From an uncultured Collinsella sp. (GTDB lineage: Bacteria; Actinomycetota; Coriobacteriia; Coriobacteriales; Coriobacteriaceae): a stretch of DNA of 64,000 bases. Below are positions 35,572 to 43,821 of this stretch, in pieces. The stretch lies in assembly GCA_900768795.1 (NCBI GenBank), contig CAAGEH010000001.1, positions 55,091 to 119,090 of the forward strand, in the 5' to 3' direction. How positions within the stretch are numbered: the stretch's first letter is position 1; each line of letters opens with the position of its first letter. Under the pieces are notes generated by a model that worked only from the letters and a program-made list of their open reading frames with translations, ran no database searches and was not told the DNA's origin. A program made the position numbers and the translations under genes.

Positions 35572-35889
35572 ATGATGAACGAGACGGATCGGCCCTTAAG
35601 TCTCTTGGAGCGGCTCTTTGGACTGGATTCCGTGGCAAATGACCTACGCGATGAGCTTGCCCGCTGGCATGGCTTTGTCGACAAGCTCGAGCATGCGTAT
35701 GGGGCTCCGGCGCTGCGACTGGCGCGCTGTATGGATTCCACGCAATGCAAGGCGTTCGTCTCCGAAATCGGCGCGCTTGCTGAGCGCTCTTCGGGTAGTG
35801 AGTGCTCTTCGGGCAGTAGTGCTCTTCGGGCAGTAGCGCTCTTCGGGCAGTGGGCGCTCTTCGGAAAAGCCTATAGCTTCTCGATCTGA
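35572..35889 (+). CDS. Small hypothetical protein with repeat-encoded C-terminus
   Basis: A possible 105-residue protein beginning MMNETDRPLSLLERLFGLDSV, 20 bp after the BREX chimera. The first 70 residues look like a normal helical protein; the last 30 are encoded by a 17-base tandem repeat (GCTCTTCGGGCAGTAGT), so the C-terminus is probably an artefact of repeat growth over a former stop. No family recognised. It overlaps the end of the DUF1015 gene by 19 bp tail to tail. Only a weak ribosome site (GGGAAG) is present. Confidence 0.4.
   Translation: MMNETDRPLSLLERLFGLDSVANDLRDELARWHGFVDKLEHAYGAPALRLARCMDSTQCKAFVSEIGALAERSSGSECSSGSSALRAVALFGQWALFGKAYSFSI
35786..35864. repeat. 17-bp minisatellite
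   Basis: About four and a half units of GCTCTTCGGGCAGTAGT and variants, at 35786, 35804, 35821, 35838 and 35856. Confidence 0.85.
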
Positions 35890-36581
35890 TGCATGACGAG
35901 TCCGCTGATCATGCCGTAGTCGGCGGACTCGCTCTTAGGCACTAAGGTGCACAGCAGGTAGTTGAACGGTTCCTTTCCCGTGTAGCCGCCTGCCGCCTTT
36001 GCCGTATCGATAAGCGTGCGGTCGGCCGCACGCATCGAGTTGAGGCGCGTCGGGTCGCTCGCGAGCGTCGTACCCGTGGCATGCTCGAGCATCTCGTGAA
36101 TGGCGTCGATGGCATCGCGTCGTTTGATCTCCCATACGCGGAGCGTGGCGCTCGATGTCGTGTTCGCGAGTTCGTAGAGGGGTGCACCCTGTTTGGCTGC
36201 GCCCACGATCACATCGAGCACCGGCTGGTCGTCGTATTCCACGACGACGGAGGTCTGAAGTCCCGAGTTGAGAATGCGCTCGCGCTCGCTCTCCTCATCG
36301 GTGTTTTGCTGCGTTGCAGCCTCGGAGACGGCATCGACATCGGGGCTCGGCGCATGCGCGACGCTTCCGTCCTCAAAGCTCGCGAGGTCAACGAGCGCCA
36401 TGATCCCCGTCGACGTCTTTCCGTCGTGCGTGTAGGTGCAGGCGTAGTACGCGGCGCCGGGATCCTTCACATACGCGCCATCCGCAATAAGGTCACGCGT
36501 CTCGTCTGAGGTTTCGGGAACGCCGCACTGGTCCAAGTGCTCGGGATTTACGCGAACGGCGGGGAAGGGAAGGACTTTCAT
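35871..36581 (-). CDS. DUF1015 family protein (short form)
   Basis: A 236-residue protein beginning MKVLPFPAVRVNPEH. It resembles DUF1015 (PF06245-like) proteins, usually about 400 residues, so this is a short member. Matching parts include the N-terminal PFPAVR segment, YYACTYTHDGKTSTGIMALV and the C-terminal YLLCTLVPKSES. It lies directly downstream of serA on the same strand, an arrangement in keeping with a serine-related role, but no reaction can be assigned. Start 36581 has only a weak ribosome site. A terminator for serA lies in front of it, so it may have its own promoter. Confidence 0.65.
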   Translation of the reverse strand: MKVLPFPAVRVNPEHLDQCGVPETSDETRDLIADGAYVKDPGAAYYACTYTHDGKTSTGIMALVDLASFEDGSVAHAPSPDVDAVSEAATQQNTDEESERERILNSGLQTSVVVEYDDQPVLDVIVGAAKQGAPLYELANTTSSATLRVWEIKRRDAIDAIHEMLEHATGTTLASDPTRLNSMRAADRTLIDTAKAAGGYTGKEPFNYLLCTLVPKSESADYGMISGLVMHQIEKL

Positions 36582-36624
36582 GTGCGGTGCTTTCGTTGGA
36601 GCGATTATCGGAGGGCTTGAAAAT

Positions 36625-36665
36625 AAAAAACTCCCCGCGCGCGACATCGATTTGCGAGCGGGGAG
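36625..36665 (-). terminator. Intrinsic terminator after serA
   Basis: CTCCCCGC (36631-36638) pairs with GCGGGGAG (36658-36665). On the minus strand it is followed by TTTTTTATTTT. Confidence 0.88.
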
Positions 36666-36680
36666 AGATGGGCGGTTGGG

Positions 36681-37844
36681 CTATTTGATGACGCGCACGC
36701 GGTAGATTGCGGGAATCTGCTTGAGCGCCGCGATGGTCTCGTCGCTCAGGTGCTCGTCGGTATCGAACATGGTGTAGGCGTTCTCGCCGGCGCTCTCGTT
36801 GACCATGCGCTGCACGTTTGCGTTGTCCTTGGCGAGGATCGCCGTGATCTGACCGATCATGTTGGGGACGTTTGCGTGCAGGCAGGCGATGCGGCTGGCG
36901 GCGCGCGCCTTGCCCATACTGCAGGCGGGGTAGTTCACGCTGTGGGCGATGTTGCCGTTCTCGAGATAGTCCTTGAGCTCGGAGATCGCCATGTCGGCGC
37001 AGTTGGCCTCGGCCTCGCCGGTGCCGGCACCGGAGTGCGTCGTGATAAACGTGTTGGGCATCTTGACCGTCTTGGGCGTGGCGAAGTCGCAGCTGAACCA
37101 GCTGAGTTTGCCCGAGCGGAGGGCGGCGTCGACGGCGTCCTCGTCGATGATGGTCTCGCGCGCGTAGTTGATGAGTACGGCGTTGGGCGCGAGCAGGTCG
37201 AGCTGCTCGGTCGATATCATTCCGATGGTGTCCGCCTTGCTCGGCACGTGCACGGTGAGGTAATCGCAGCCGCGGCAGAGGTCCTCGAGCGTGCCCACGC
37301 GCTGCACCTCGCGTGAAAGGACCCACGCGTGCTCGACGGAGATGAACGGGTCGTAGCCGTAGACGTCCATGCCCAGGTCGACGCAGGCGTTAGCGACCTT
37401 GGAGCCGACGTTGCCCAAGCCGATGACGCCGATGCGCTTGCCCTTGAGCTCGCGGCCCACAAAGGCCTTCTTGGCCTTCTCGGCATCGACCTGGATATCG
37501 GGGTCCTCGGCGTGGCCGCGCACCCATTTCATCGACTGGATGACGCCGCGGCTCGAGAGCACGAGCGCGCAGATGACGAGCTCCTTGACGGCGTTTGAGT
37601 TGGCGCCCGGCGAGTTGAAGACCACGACGCCGCGCTTGGCGTACTCATCGATGGGGATATTGTTGACTCCGGCACCGCAGCGTGCGATGGCGCGAATCCC
37701 CTCGGGCAGATCGTAGCCGTGGAGGTCGGTGGAACGCATGAGGATGGCATCGGCATCCTTCGCATCGTCCACGAATTCGTAGCCCGCGCCGAATTCTACC
37801 TTGCCGTCTTTGGTGATGTCATCGATGGTCTTGATCTTGCGCAT
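36681..37844 (-). CDS. serA: D-3-phosphoglycerate dehydrogenase
   Basis: A 387-residue NAD-dependent dehydrogenase that starts serine synthesis by oxidising 3-phosphoglycerate. It has the Rossmann motif VIGLGNVGSKVANA, the substrate/catalytic region INYARETIID and the catalytic His in TTHSGAGTGEAE. The last 75 residues form an ACT domain (NVPNMIGQITAIL), the usual site of serine feedback inhibition. A GAAAGG ribosome site precedes the ATG. It is transcribed with serC upstream, 105 bp away. Confidence 0.95.
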   Translation of the reverse strand: MRKIKTIDDITKDGKVEFGAGYEFVDDAKDADAILMRSTDLHGYDLPEGIRAIARCGAGVNNIPIDEYAKRGVVVFNSPGANSNAVKELVICALVLSSRGVIQSMKWVRGHAEDPDIQVDAEKAKKAFVGRELKGKRIGVIGLGNVGSKVANACVDLGMDVYGYDPFISVEHAWVLSREVQRVGTLEDLCRGCDYLTVHVPSKADTIGMISTEQLDLLAPNAVLINYARETIIDEDAVDAALRSGKLSWFSCDFATPKTVKMPNTFITTHSGAGTGEAEANCADMAISELKDYLENGNIAHSVNYPACSMGKARAASRIACLHANVPNMIGQITAILAKDNANVQRMVNESAGENAYTMFDTDEHLSDETIAALKQIPAIYRVRVIK

Positions 37845-37949
37845 GACGTTTCCTTTCGTCGCCCGCGGCTGTCCTGCCGGCGTGTCTGAGCTTAAAGCGG
37901 CCCGCGTGGTGCGGGTTTCGGTCTTTGGTGGGGCCCGCGGGTGTGCGGG

Positions 37950-39062
37950 CTACAGAGATCGCGGGGTCGCCCCGTGCTCGGCCTCGAACTTGCGCATGTA
38001 GACGGCAAGCGCCTCAACGGATTCCATGGGCACGGCGTTGTAGACGCTTGCGCGCATGCCACCGACAAGACGATGACCCTTGACGTTTTGAATCTGATGC
38101 TCGGCGGCGCCCGACACGAAGGCCGCGTCGAGGTCGGCGTCACCCGTGCGGAACGTCACGTTCGAGATGGAACGGCTGCCGCGCTCGGCGGTGCCGTGGA
38201 AAAGCGTGCTGTTATCGATAAGGTCGTAAAGCAGGTTGGCCTTTTTCCAGTTGCGCTCCGCCATGGCCTTGAGGCCGCCGGTCTCCTCGACCCAATGGAA
38301 TACCTTGCCGCACACGTAGATGCCGAAGGTGTTGGGCGTGTTGAGCATGGAGCCCTTGTCCGCTTCGAGCTTGAGGTCCATGTACTGCGGCGTCTTGTCG
38401 AATGCGGGACCGTCCGCGATGAGGTCGTCGCGCACGATCACGACGGTCACGCCCGCGGCGCCCGCGTTCTTCTGCGCGCCGGCGTAGATGAGGCCGTAGC
38501 GCGTGACGTCGAGCGGCTGCGATAGAAAGCAGCTCGAGACGTCGGCGACGAGCGGCGTGTCTCCGCAGTCGGGCAGCTCGTGGTACATGGTGCCGAAGAT
38601 GGTGTTGTTCTGGCAGATGTAGGCGTAGTCAAGATCGCCTGCCGCGATCTTTTGTTCTGCCGGCTCAAGGTCGGGGATGCGGTCGAAGCCGGTCTCCTCG
38701 GAGCTCGCGAGCAGCGTGACATCGCCGTATTTCTTGGCCTCTTTGTATGCCTTGTTGGCGAAGTTGCCGGTCACGATGTAGCCTGCGCGTCCGCGACGCA
38801 TGAGGTTCATGGGGATGCCGGCGAACTGCAGCGTCGCGCCGCCCTGCAGGAACAGTACGCGGTAGTTGTCGGGAATCTGGAGCAGGCGACGCAGCGTCGC
38901 CTCGGCGTCGTCGATGATTTTTTGATACATGGGGGAGCGATGACTCATCTCGAGGACCGACATCCCGCATCCGCGGTAGTCGAGCATCTCATCTGCGATT
39001 TCGGCGAGGACGCTTTCGGGTAGCGCGGCCGGACCGGCCGAGAAATTATGCACGCGTGCCAT
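37950..39062 (-). CDS. serC: Phosphoserine aminotransferase
   Basis: A 370-residue PLP enzyme converting 3-phosphohydroxypyruvate and glutamate to phosphoserine. It starts MARVHNFSAGPAALPESV, has LQGGATLQF and the PLP-binding Lys in YAGAQKNAG, and HRLVGGMRASVYN near the end, all typical of SerC. AAAGGGG lies ten bases before the ATG. With serA it covers two of the three serine steps; serB is not in the window, though several HAD phosphatases are. Confidence 0.96.
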   Translation of the reverse strand: MARVHNFSAGPAALPESVLAEIADEMLDYRGCGMSVLEMSHRSPMYQKIIDDAEATLRRLLQIPDNYRVLFLQGGATLQFAGIPMNLMRRGRAGYIVTGNFANKAYKEAKKYGDVTLLASSEETGFDRIPDLEPAEQKIAAGDLDYAYICQNNTIFGTMYHELPDCGDTPLVADVSSCFLSQPLDVTRYGLIYAGAQKNAGAAGVTVVIVRDDLIADGPAFDKTPQYMDLKLEADKGSMLNTPNTFGIYVCGKVFHWVEETGGLKAMAERNWKKANLLYDLIDNSTLFHGTAERGSRSISNVTFRTGDADLDAAFVSGAAEHQIQNVKGHRLVGGMRASVYNAVPMESVEALAVYMRKFEAEHGATPRSL

Positions 39063-39336
39063 CTATCAAACCCCTTTGGACGACGAGCTTGTTTGCGATA
39101 CTCTAGCACACTAGAGCGCTTCCATGTGCCGCTTTGCGTTAAACCCGAGTATTTTCCTATGATTTAACGGCCGGTTAACCTGTTTGTGTCGATGTATGCG
39201 CGTTTCGCTTGGGCAATGCATTTGGGCTTTGTTGCACGTCGCGCGGACACGACATGTGCTGCTCATGGCCGTGCGTCACGGCGAATTCACATCATGTTCG
39301 CTATACAAGTTGGAACGTGTGTTCGATAATAAGGGC

Positions 39337-39708
39337 ATGATTGAGTATCGAGCGACAGACGGGGTAAACAGACGCGTTCACAAGCAATATGTGGACGTGG
39401 TCGCGCGCACGCTCGCCGACGGCACGGTGATTCCCGTCACCGTCTGCTGGGCCGACGGGCGGAGCTTCTATATCGATGAGATACTCGATTGCTCGGGGTT
39501 CGGCATCGACGTGTTCGGCTGCCGTACCATGGAATATAGCGTTCGGTTTGGTGGGCACGAGACCAAGTTGTATCTCGAGAGCGCCACGGGCGTCGCGGTG
39601 CGCAGGGGCGTATCGGGATCTCATGAGGGTCGCCCCGATGGCGCGGACGGCGGCGATCGCAAGATGCGCTGGTGGGTTTGGGCATACGACCAAACGCTCG
39701 AGTCGTGA
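39337..39708 (+). CDS. Conserved hypothetical protein
   Basis: A predicted 123-residue protein starting MIEYRATDGVNRRVHKQYV. It has a beta-rich look: VVARTLADGTVIPVTVCWADGRSFYIDEIL, then CRTMEYSVRFGGHETKLYLE, and ends in WWVWAY. It recalls small Firmicute and actinobacterial proteins that bind or coordinate through an IDRVLD-type strand, function unknown. The frame is open 51 codons further upstream, but AAGGGC before 39337 supports the shorter form. It precedes the release-factor-like gene by 12 bp and is probably co-transcribed with it. Confidence 0.6.
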   Translation: MIEYRATDGVNRRVHKQYVDVVARTLADGTVIPVTVCWADGRSFYIDEILDCSGFGIDVFGCRTMEYSVRFGGHETKLYLESATGVAVRRGVSGSHEGRPDGADGGDRKMRWWVWAYDQTLES

Positions 39709-39720
39709 TGGGGGAGCTAT

Positions 39721-40137
39721 ATGGGCACGGACAAGGCAGACGGGCACGGGCGGGAGCCCCGGGCGGGGAGATTGAGCCATGCGGAGTTCGCTGCGCTCGC
39801 AAACGCTTCGGACGACGCGATTCTTCGCGATTGTCGCGTGCAGGTGTTTAGGGCGACGGGTCCGGGCGGCCAGGGCGTCAACACCACGGATTCCGCGGTG
39901 CGCATGCGCCATCTCCCCTCGGGCATCGTCGTCACGTCTCGCGAGAGCCGCAGCCAGTATCAAAACCGGCAGACATGCGTGGCCAAGCTGAGGAGGGAGT
40001 TTGCAAAACGGGCGCAGCGCCCGCGAAAGCGAAAGAAGACAAAACCCTCGGCCGCGGCAAAGCGGCGCCGCCTTGCCGACAAGCGCCATCGTGCGCGCCA
40101 AAAGGCCGATCGCAGGCGTCCGAGCTGGGATGAGTGA
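39721..40137 (+). CDS. RF-1 domain peptidyl-tRNA hydrolase (ArfB-like)
   Basis: A 138-residue protein with the class I release-factor GGQ motif GPGGQGVNTTDSAVRMRHLPSGI at about residue 46, lacking stop-codon recognition domains. The C-terminal 45 residues are very basic (KRKKTKPSAAAKRRR), as in ArfB/YaeJ, where this tail enters the empty mRNA channel of stalled ribosomes so that the GGQ can free the nascent chain. The start follows GGGGGAG. The last codons are the seed of a downstream tandem repeat. Confidence 0.85.
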   Translation: MGTDKADGHGREPRAGRLSHAEFAALANASDDAILRDCRVQVFRATGPGGQGVNTTDSAVRMRHLPSGIVVTSRESRSQYQNRQTCVAKLRREFAKRAQRPRKRKKTKPSAAAKRRRLADKRHRARQKADRRRPSWDE

Positions 40138-40282
40138 GCCTTCGCACGGACGTCCGGGCTTGGATGAATGAGTGGGCCTTCGCACGGACGTCCGGGCTGG
40201 GATGAATGGGTGGGCCTTCGCACGGACGTCCGGGCTGGGAAGGGTGAGCCTTGACGTGGGCGTTCGGGCTGGGATGAATGAG
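40117..40282. repeat. Tandem copies of the 3' end of the RF-1-like gene
   Basis: Units of 34-38 bases, each containing CGTCCGGGCTGGGATGA and GCCTTCGCACGGA, repeat four and a half times. The first unit is the last seven codons and stop of the gene (TGA at 40135-40137). Confidence 0.88.
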
Positions 40283-40323
40283 GTGCACCGCGAGCGCCAA
40301 CGCGAGGCGTTCTCGGTCAGCGA

Positions 40324-41295
40324 TTACTCCGCGTGCGGCACGAGAACGGTGAGCTCGGCGGGCAGGATGCTCACGTTCATGCGCGAAGCGGTTATGCGTT
40401 CGCCATCGGCCTGGATGGGGTAATCGTCCGAGCCGAACGTATACGAGGCGCGGGTGCAGCGGCGCATGCGAATGGGCCGCTTGTCCACGTGGCCTCCGTG
40501 CTTTGCCGAAAGGAAGATCGGCAGTGCGAGCGCGCGCGGAATCGGTCCGATTGCATAGCAGACGTCGAAAAGGCCGTCGGCGGGGTCGGCATTCGGACAG
40601 ACTTTAAAGCCCGAGCCGTAGGTCGGCCCGAGCTGCACGGCCATAATCAGGGGCTTGATGTGCATGCGCGGCTCGTCGTCAAAGGAAACATGCATGTCAA
40701 AGGAGCGATAGCGCAGGCCGAACTGCTCGAGTCCCGAAAGCGTGTACAACGCCGATCCGGTAAGCCCGGTCTTTTTGCGCAGGTCGTATGTGCCCAGCCC
40801 GATGGCGGCGTCGATTCCAACCGAGAGGGTTTCGACAAAGTACTCGGTGCTGCAAACGAGGTCGGGCGCGATTCCCCGTGCGTAGTCGACCCGCCCGACG
40901 TCGAATGAGCGTTTCTCGCAAGAGAGGAGCGCGGAAAAATTCTCGCCTGAGAAATCGCGTATGCCGAGTGTCTGGGCAAAGTCGTTGCCCGATCCCACGG
41001 GAAGAATGCCGAGCGCGGGTCGCTCGGCGCGGTTGAGATGCATGAGTCCGTTGGCCGTCTCGTGGATCACGCCGTCTCCGCCCAGGGCGATAACGGTGTC
41101 GAATGCGGCAGCTTGCTCGGCGAGCTCGGTGGCATGGCGCGGGCGTTCGGTCCACGCGAGCGTAAAAGATCCGGAATCGTGCAGGTAGAGGGAGAGAAAA
41201 CGTTGAAGTCGCTCTGCGACGGCGCGCGCGGCGCCGCTTTGAGCGCTCGGGTTGGCGATGATGAGCGTGTTGCCAAATCGTGTCGGATTCGTCAT
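40324..41295 (-). CDS. Diacylglycerol kinase-family lipid kinase
   Basis: A 323-residue member of the DagK/YegS-like family. The nucleotide-binding GGDGVIHE and the following PVGSGNDFAQTLG motif are diagnostic. Such enzymes phosphorylate diacylglycerol or related lipids at the membrane surface for phospholipid recycling; the lipid substrate is inferred. It is followed in the same direction by no gene; the CLC gene lies 55 bp upstream on the same strand and may share its transcript. Confidence 0.9.
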   Translation of the reverse strand: MTNPTRFGNTLIIANPSAQSGAARAVAERLQRFLSLYLHDSGSFTLAWTERPRHATELAEQAAAFDTVIALGGDGVIHETANGLMHLNRAERPALGILPVGSGNDFAQTLGIRDFSGENFSALLSCEKRSFDVGRVDYARGIAPDLVCSTEYFVETLSVGIDAAIGLGTYDLRKKTGLTGSALYTLSGLEQFGLRYRSFDMHVSFDDEPRMHIKPLIMAVQLGPTYGSGFKVCPNADPADGLFDVCYAIGPIPRALALPIFLSAKHGGHVDKRPIRMRRCTRASYTFGSDDYPIQADGERITASRMNVSILPAELTVLVPHAE

Positions 41296-41350
41296 CTGCT
41301 ACGCCTTCTTCCTGTGGATTTACGTGGGTGCTCGGGTCCGTACGGCCGGG

Positions 41351-43009
41351 CTAGTCCTGAGATGCGTCGAGGCGATTCTCGGCCGAGGTTAGCTCGGGCT
41401 TGGTTTGCTCGGGATTCGCTTGCTCAGGATTGGTCTGCTCGGGCTTGGTCGGTTCGGGATTGGCCGCGTTTACGCTCTCGGCCGCGCCGACGTTCTCGGC
41501 CGCGTCTGCATACTCGGAAGTATTTGCTTGACCTGCTTCATTGCCGCCGGAGCGCCTGTCAGACGGCTCGTTCGGCGTCTTAGCGGACGGGCTGGCAGAT
41601 GTGCCTTGTTCAATCGATTCCTCGAGTTCGCTGACGATCTCGCGATGGCGGCGGATGGCGTCGGCGACCGTTGCGCCCTCATCGACCAGAAGCGAACGGC
41701 GCTTGGGCGTGACGATGCGCTGCGCAGGGTAGACGCCGCGATGGCCCGAGATCAAGTAGCTTATAAACGCCACGATCACAAAATAGATCGCACCGCGCCC
41801 GTGAAACAGGTCGATGCTCATCATGATGGTGGTGATGGGTACGTTGAGCCCGCCGCAGAACACTCCGAGCATGCCGAGGGCGGCAAGGAAGCTCGGGTCG
41901 ATACCCGAGATGACGCCGAACCATCCGCCAAGCGCCGCGCCGATACCGAAGAGCGGCGTCACTTCGCCGCCTTGGAATCCCGCGCCGAGCGTGAGCGCGG
42001 TTACAACGAGCTTGAGCAGTGCGTCGGCCAGCGTGGTCTTTCCGGAAAATCCCGCACCCACGAGCCACGTCGAGAGGCCGGCATAGTGCCAGGCGCCCAG
42101 GAGCGCGTACGCGGCGAGCACGATGAGCGAACCCGCCAGCGCGCTTACGAGGTAATTGGTGAACAGGCGCGCATAGAGCATTTTGACGCCGCGGATGAGC
42201 GCGGAGAAAACGCGGGATGCGAAGCCGAAGGCGACGCCCGCGAGCACCGCGACAATGATGGTTTTAGGTCCCAGCGCCGGTATGCTCGCTATTCTGTGCG
42301 CCTCGTAGACCGTGCCGAGGGCGAGCGATGTTGAGTATCCGGTGCACGATGCGACCAGGCAGTAGATGCCGGCCGTGTAGTCGATCTTTCCGACAAAGCA
42401 CATCTCCATGCCAAAGAAGGCTCCGGCGAGCGGTGAGCCGAAGATGGAGCCGAACGCTGCGGAGATGCCTGCGAGCATGAGGTCGTGATGTGCACGCGAT
42501 CCGAGCTTGGCAAGGTGCGATACGTTGCTCGCGATCGTTCCGCCGATCTGCACGGCGGCTCCCTCGCGTCCCGCGGAGCCTCCGGTGAGATGCGTGAGCG
42601 TCGAGCATATGAACGTCAATGCGGCCATGCGCAGATGGATGAGACGGTCGGAGAGCGCGGAGTCGATCACGAGGTTGTTGCCGCGGCGCGCGGCAAGACC
42701 GTGGTTGCGGTAGACCCAGGCCGTGCCAACACCGACAAGCGGGAGCAGGGCGAATATCCACATGTGGCCCTCGCGAAAATCGGTCGCGATATCGAGGCTC
42801 AAGAGAAACGCCCAGGCGGCAACGCCCATGGCGACCGATACGAGGACGACGAGCGCCGTGAGTTTGACGCCCGAGCGAAAGTCGCGGAAATTACGGCGTG
42901 TATCACTTGCGAGCACCTTTTCACCGAGCACGAATTGCTTGCGTCCGGTGCTGATGAGTCCGAGTAGGTTGTTTTCGTCGTCTGCGTTGTTGGGTCTGTC
43001 GAATAGCAT
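41351..43009 (-). CDS. CLC-family anion transporter with repeat-encoded C-terminal tail
   Basis: A 552-residue membrane protein of the chloride channel/antiporter family. The gating-Glu motif is GGSAGREGAAVQIG, with Ala where Pro is usual. The later GxFxP motif is replaced by FQGGEVTPLFGIGA, and the first anion motif region reads GNNLVIDSAL, both reminiscent of the fluoride-exporting CLC-F clade. The cytoplasmic tail ends in a repeat of about five residues (PEQTN, PEQAN, PEQTK, PELTS) encoded by tandem DNA repeats at 41391-41465. No fluoride riboswitch is recognisable upstream. Fluoride specificity is a guess. Confidence 0.85.
   Translation of the reverse strand: MLFDRPNNADDENNLLGLISTGRKQFVLGEKVLASDTRRNFRDFRSGVKLTALVVLVSVAMGVAAWAFLLSLDIATDFREGHMWIFALLPLVGVGTAWVYRNHGLAARRGNNLVIDSALSDRLIHLRMAALTFICSTLTHLTGGSAGREGAAVQIGGTIASNVSHLAKLGSRAHHDLMLAGISAAFGSIFGSPLAGAFFGMEMCFVGKIDYTAGIYCLVASCTGYSTSLALGTVYEAHRIASIPALGPKTIIVAVLAGVAFGFASRVFSALIRGVKMLYARLFTNYLVSALAGSLIVLAAYALLGAWHYAGLSTWLVGAGFSGKTTLADALLKLVVTALTLGAGFQGGEVTPLFGIGAALGGWFGVISGIDPSFLAALGMLGVFCGGLNVPITTIMMSIDLFHGRGAIYFVIVAFISYLISGHRGVYPAQRIVTPKRRSLLVDEGATVADAIRRHREIVSELEESIEQGTSASPSAKTPNEPSDRRSGGNEAGQANTSEYADAAENVGAAESVNAANPEPTKPEQTNPEQANPEQTKPELTSAENRLDASQD
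41391..41465. repeat. 15-bp coding repeat in the CLC gene end
   Basis: Units such as GCTCGGGCTTGGTTT, GCTCGGGATTCGCTT and GCTCAGGATTGGTCT repeat about five times near the stop codon of the CLC gene. Confidence 0.8.
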
Positions 43010-43116
43010 GGGTTGTCGGCCCGTTTCCCTTCCGTGGGTCCGTTTCGCATAGTCCGTCTATCGTACGCCGGAACGGATTTGATTTGTACCGCGTGTGCGA
43101 ATTGCGCTCCTCGTGC

Positions 43117-43145
43117 TTGCATGCGCGCGCCGGCTCCCGTATAAT
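43117..43145 (+). promoter_or_regulatory. Strong promoter of the tRNA-Pro/tRNA-Gly unit
   Basis: TTGCAT (43117-43122) and perfect TATAAT (43140-43145) with a 17-base spacer, about 51 bp before tRNA-Pro. Confidence 0.85.
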
Positions 43146-43196
43146 CCTTTTCGCTTTGGGACATGCAAGGTTTTGACCTTGGCTGCTCAACACCTT

Positions 43197-43273
43197 CGGG
43201 ACGTGGCGCAGTTTGGTAGCGCGCCTGCTTTGGGAGCAGGATGTCGCAGGTTCGAATCCTGTCGTCCCGACCA
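43197..43273 (+). tRNA. tRNA-Pro (UGG)
   Basis: The cloverleaf is complete: acceptor CGGGACG (43197-43203) with CGTCCCG (43263-43269), anticodon loop CTTTGGGAG giving UGG, T-loop GGTTCGAATCC, and encoded CCA. Confidence 0.96.
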
Positions 43274-43279
43274 TATCTT

Positions 43280-43353
43280 GCGGGCGTAGTTCAATGGTAG
43301 AACCCCAGCCTTCCAAGCTGATGACGCGGGTTCGATTCCCGTCGCCCGCTCCA
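43280..43353 (+). tRNA. tRNA-Gly (UCC)
   Basis: Acceptor GCGGGCG (43280-43286) pairs with CGCCCGC (43343-43349). Anticodon loop CTTCCAA gives UCC. GGTTCGATTCC T-loop and encoded CCA are present. Only six bases separate it from tRNA-Pro. Confidence 0.96.
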
Positions 43354-43363
43354 GAAAAACAGC

Positions 43364-43400
43364 AGGTCAATCGGTGTGAATCCGGTTGACCTATTTTTTG
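43364..43400 (+). terminator. Terminator of the tRNA unit
   Basis: AGGTCAA-TCGG (43364-43374) pairs with CCGG-TTGACCT (43382-43392), followed by ATTTTTTG. Confidence 0.9.
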
Positions 43401-43821
43401 TTTGCGTTTATGACACTCGCGCATGACACACGCCGCTCGCGCGTGACGCAACTATGGCCAATATCCGTTTGTTTGGGTTGGAGTCACCTGGGGTCACGCA
43501 TTTTGCGTCCGTGGGTCCGATGCGCTTCCGGTGCGCCGCTCCATATTGAATTCATCCGATGTTTTATGCATTTTAAGATCTTGCGGAGACGGCTGGCGCA
43601 TACGGTTCAACCTCGTTTCTCCTAATTCTCGAAACATGTTCGAAATAGTAGGAACCGAGCAGTTTATGCAACCCGGTGCATAACCTGCGGAAATATAAAA
43701 CCGCACCGCACACTGCTTACGAGCTGCGTAACTTTAGCGAAATAAAGGAGTACCATCTCAATTCGGAGAGCGCAGGGCAATGTTCCCTGTGTACACGACT
43801 TCTATTCAATAGGAGGTAGCC
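43401..43821 (+). promoter_or_regulatory. gdhA upstream region with a palindrome
   Basis: No gene is seen in this 421-bp gap. A near-perfect palindrome GTTTATGCA-N6-TGCATAAC lies at 43663-43685 and could be an operator. The gdhA ribosome site AGGAGGTAGCC ends the region. Confidence 0.4.

Noticed and set aside
43010..43116. Fluoride riboswitch upstream of the CLC gene
   Set aside because: No crcB-motif consensus could be recognised on the minus strand before the start.
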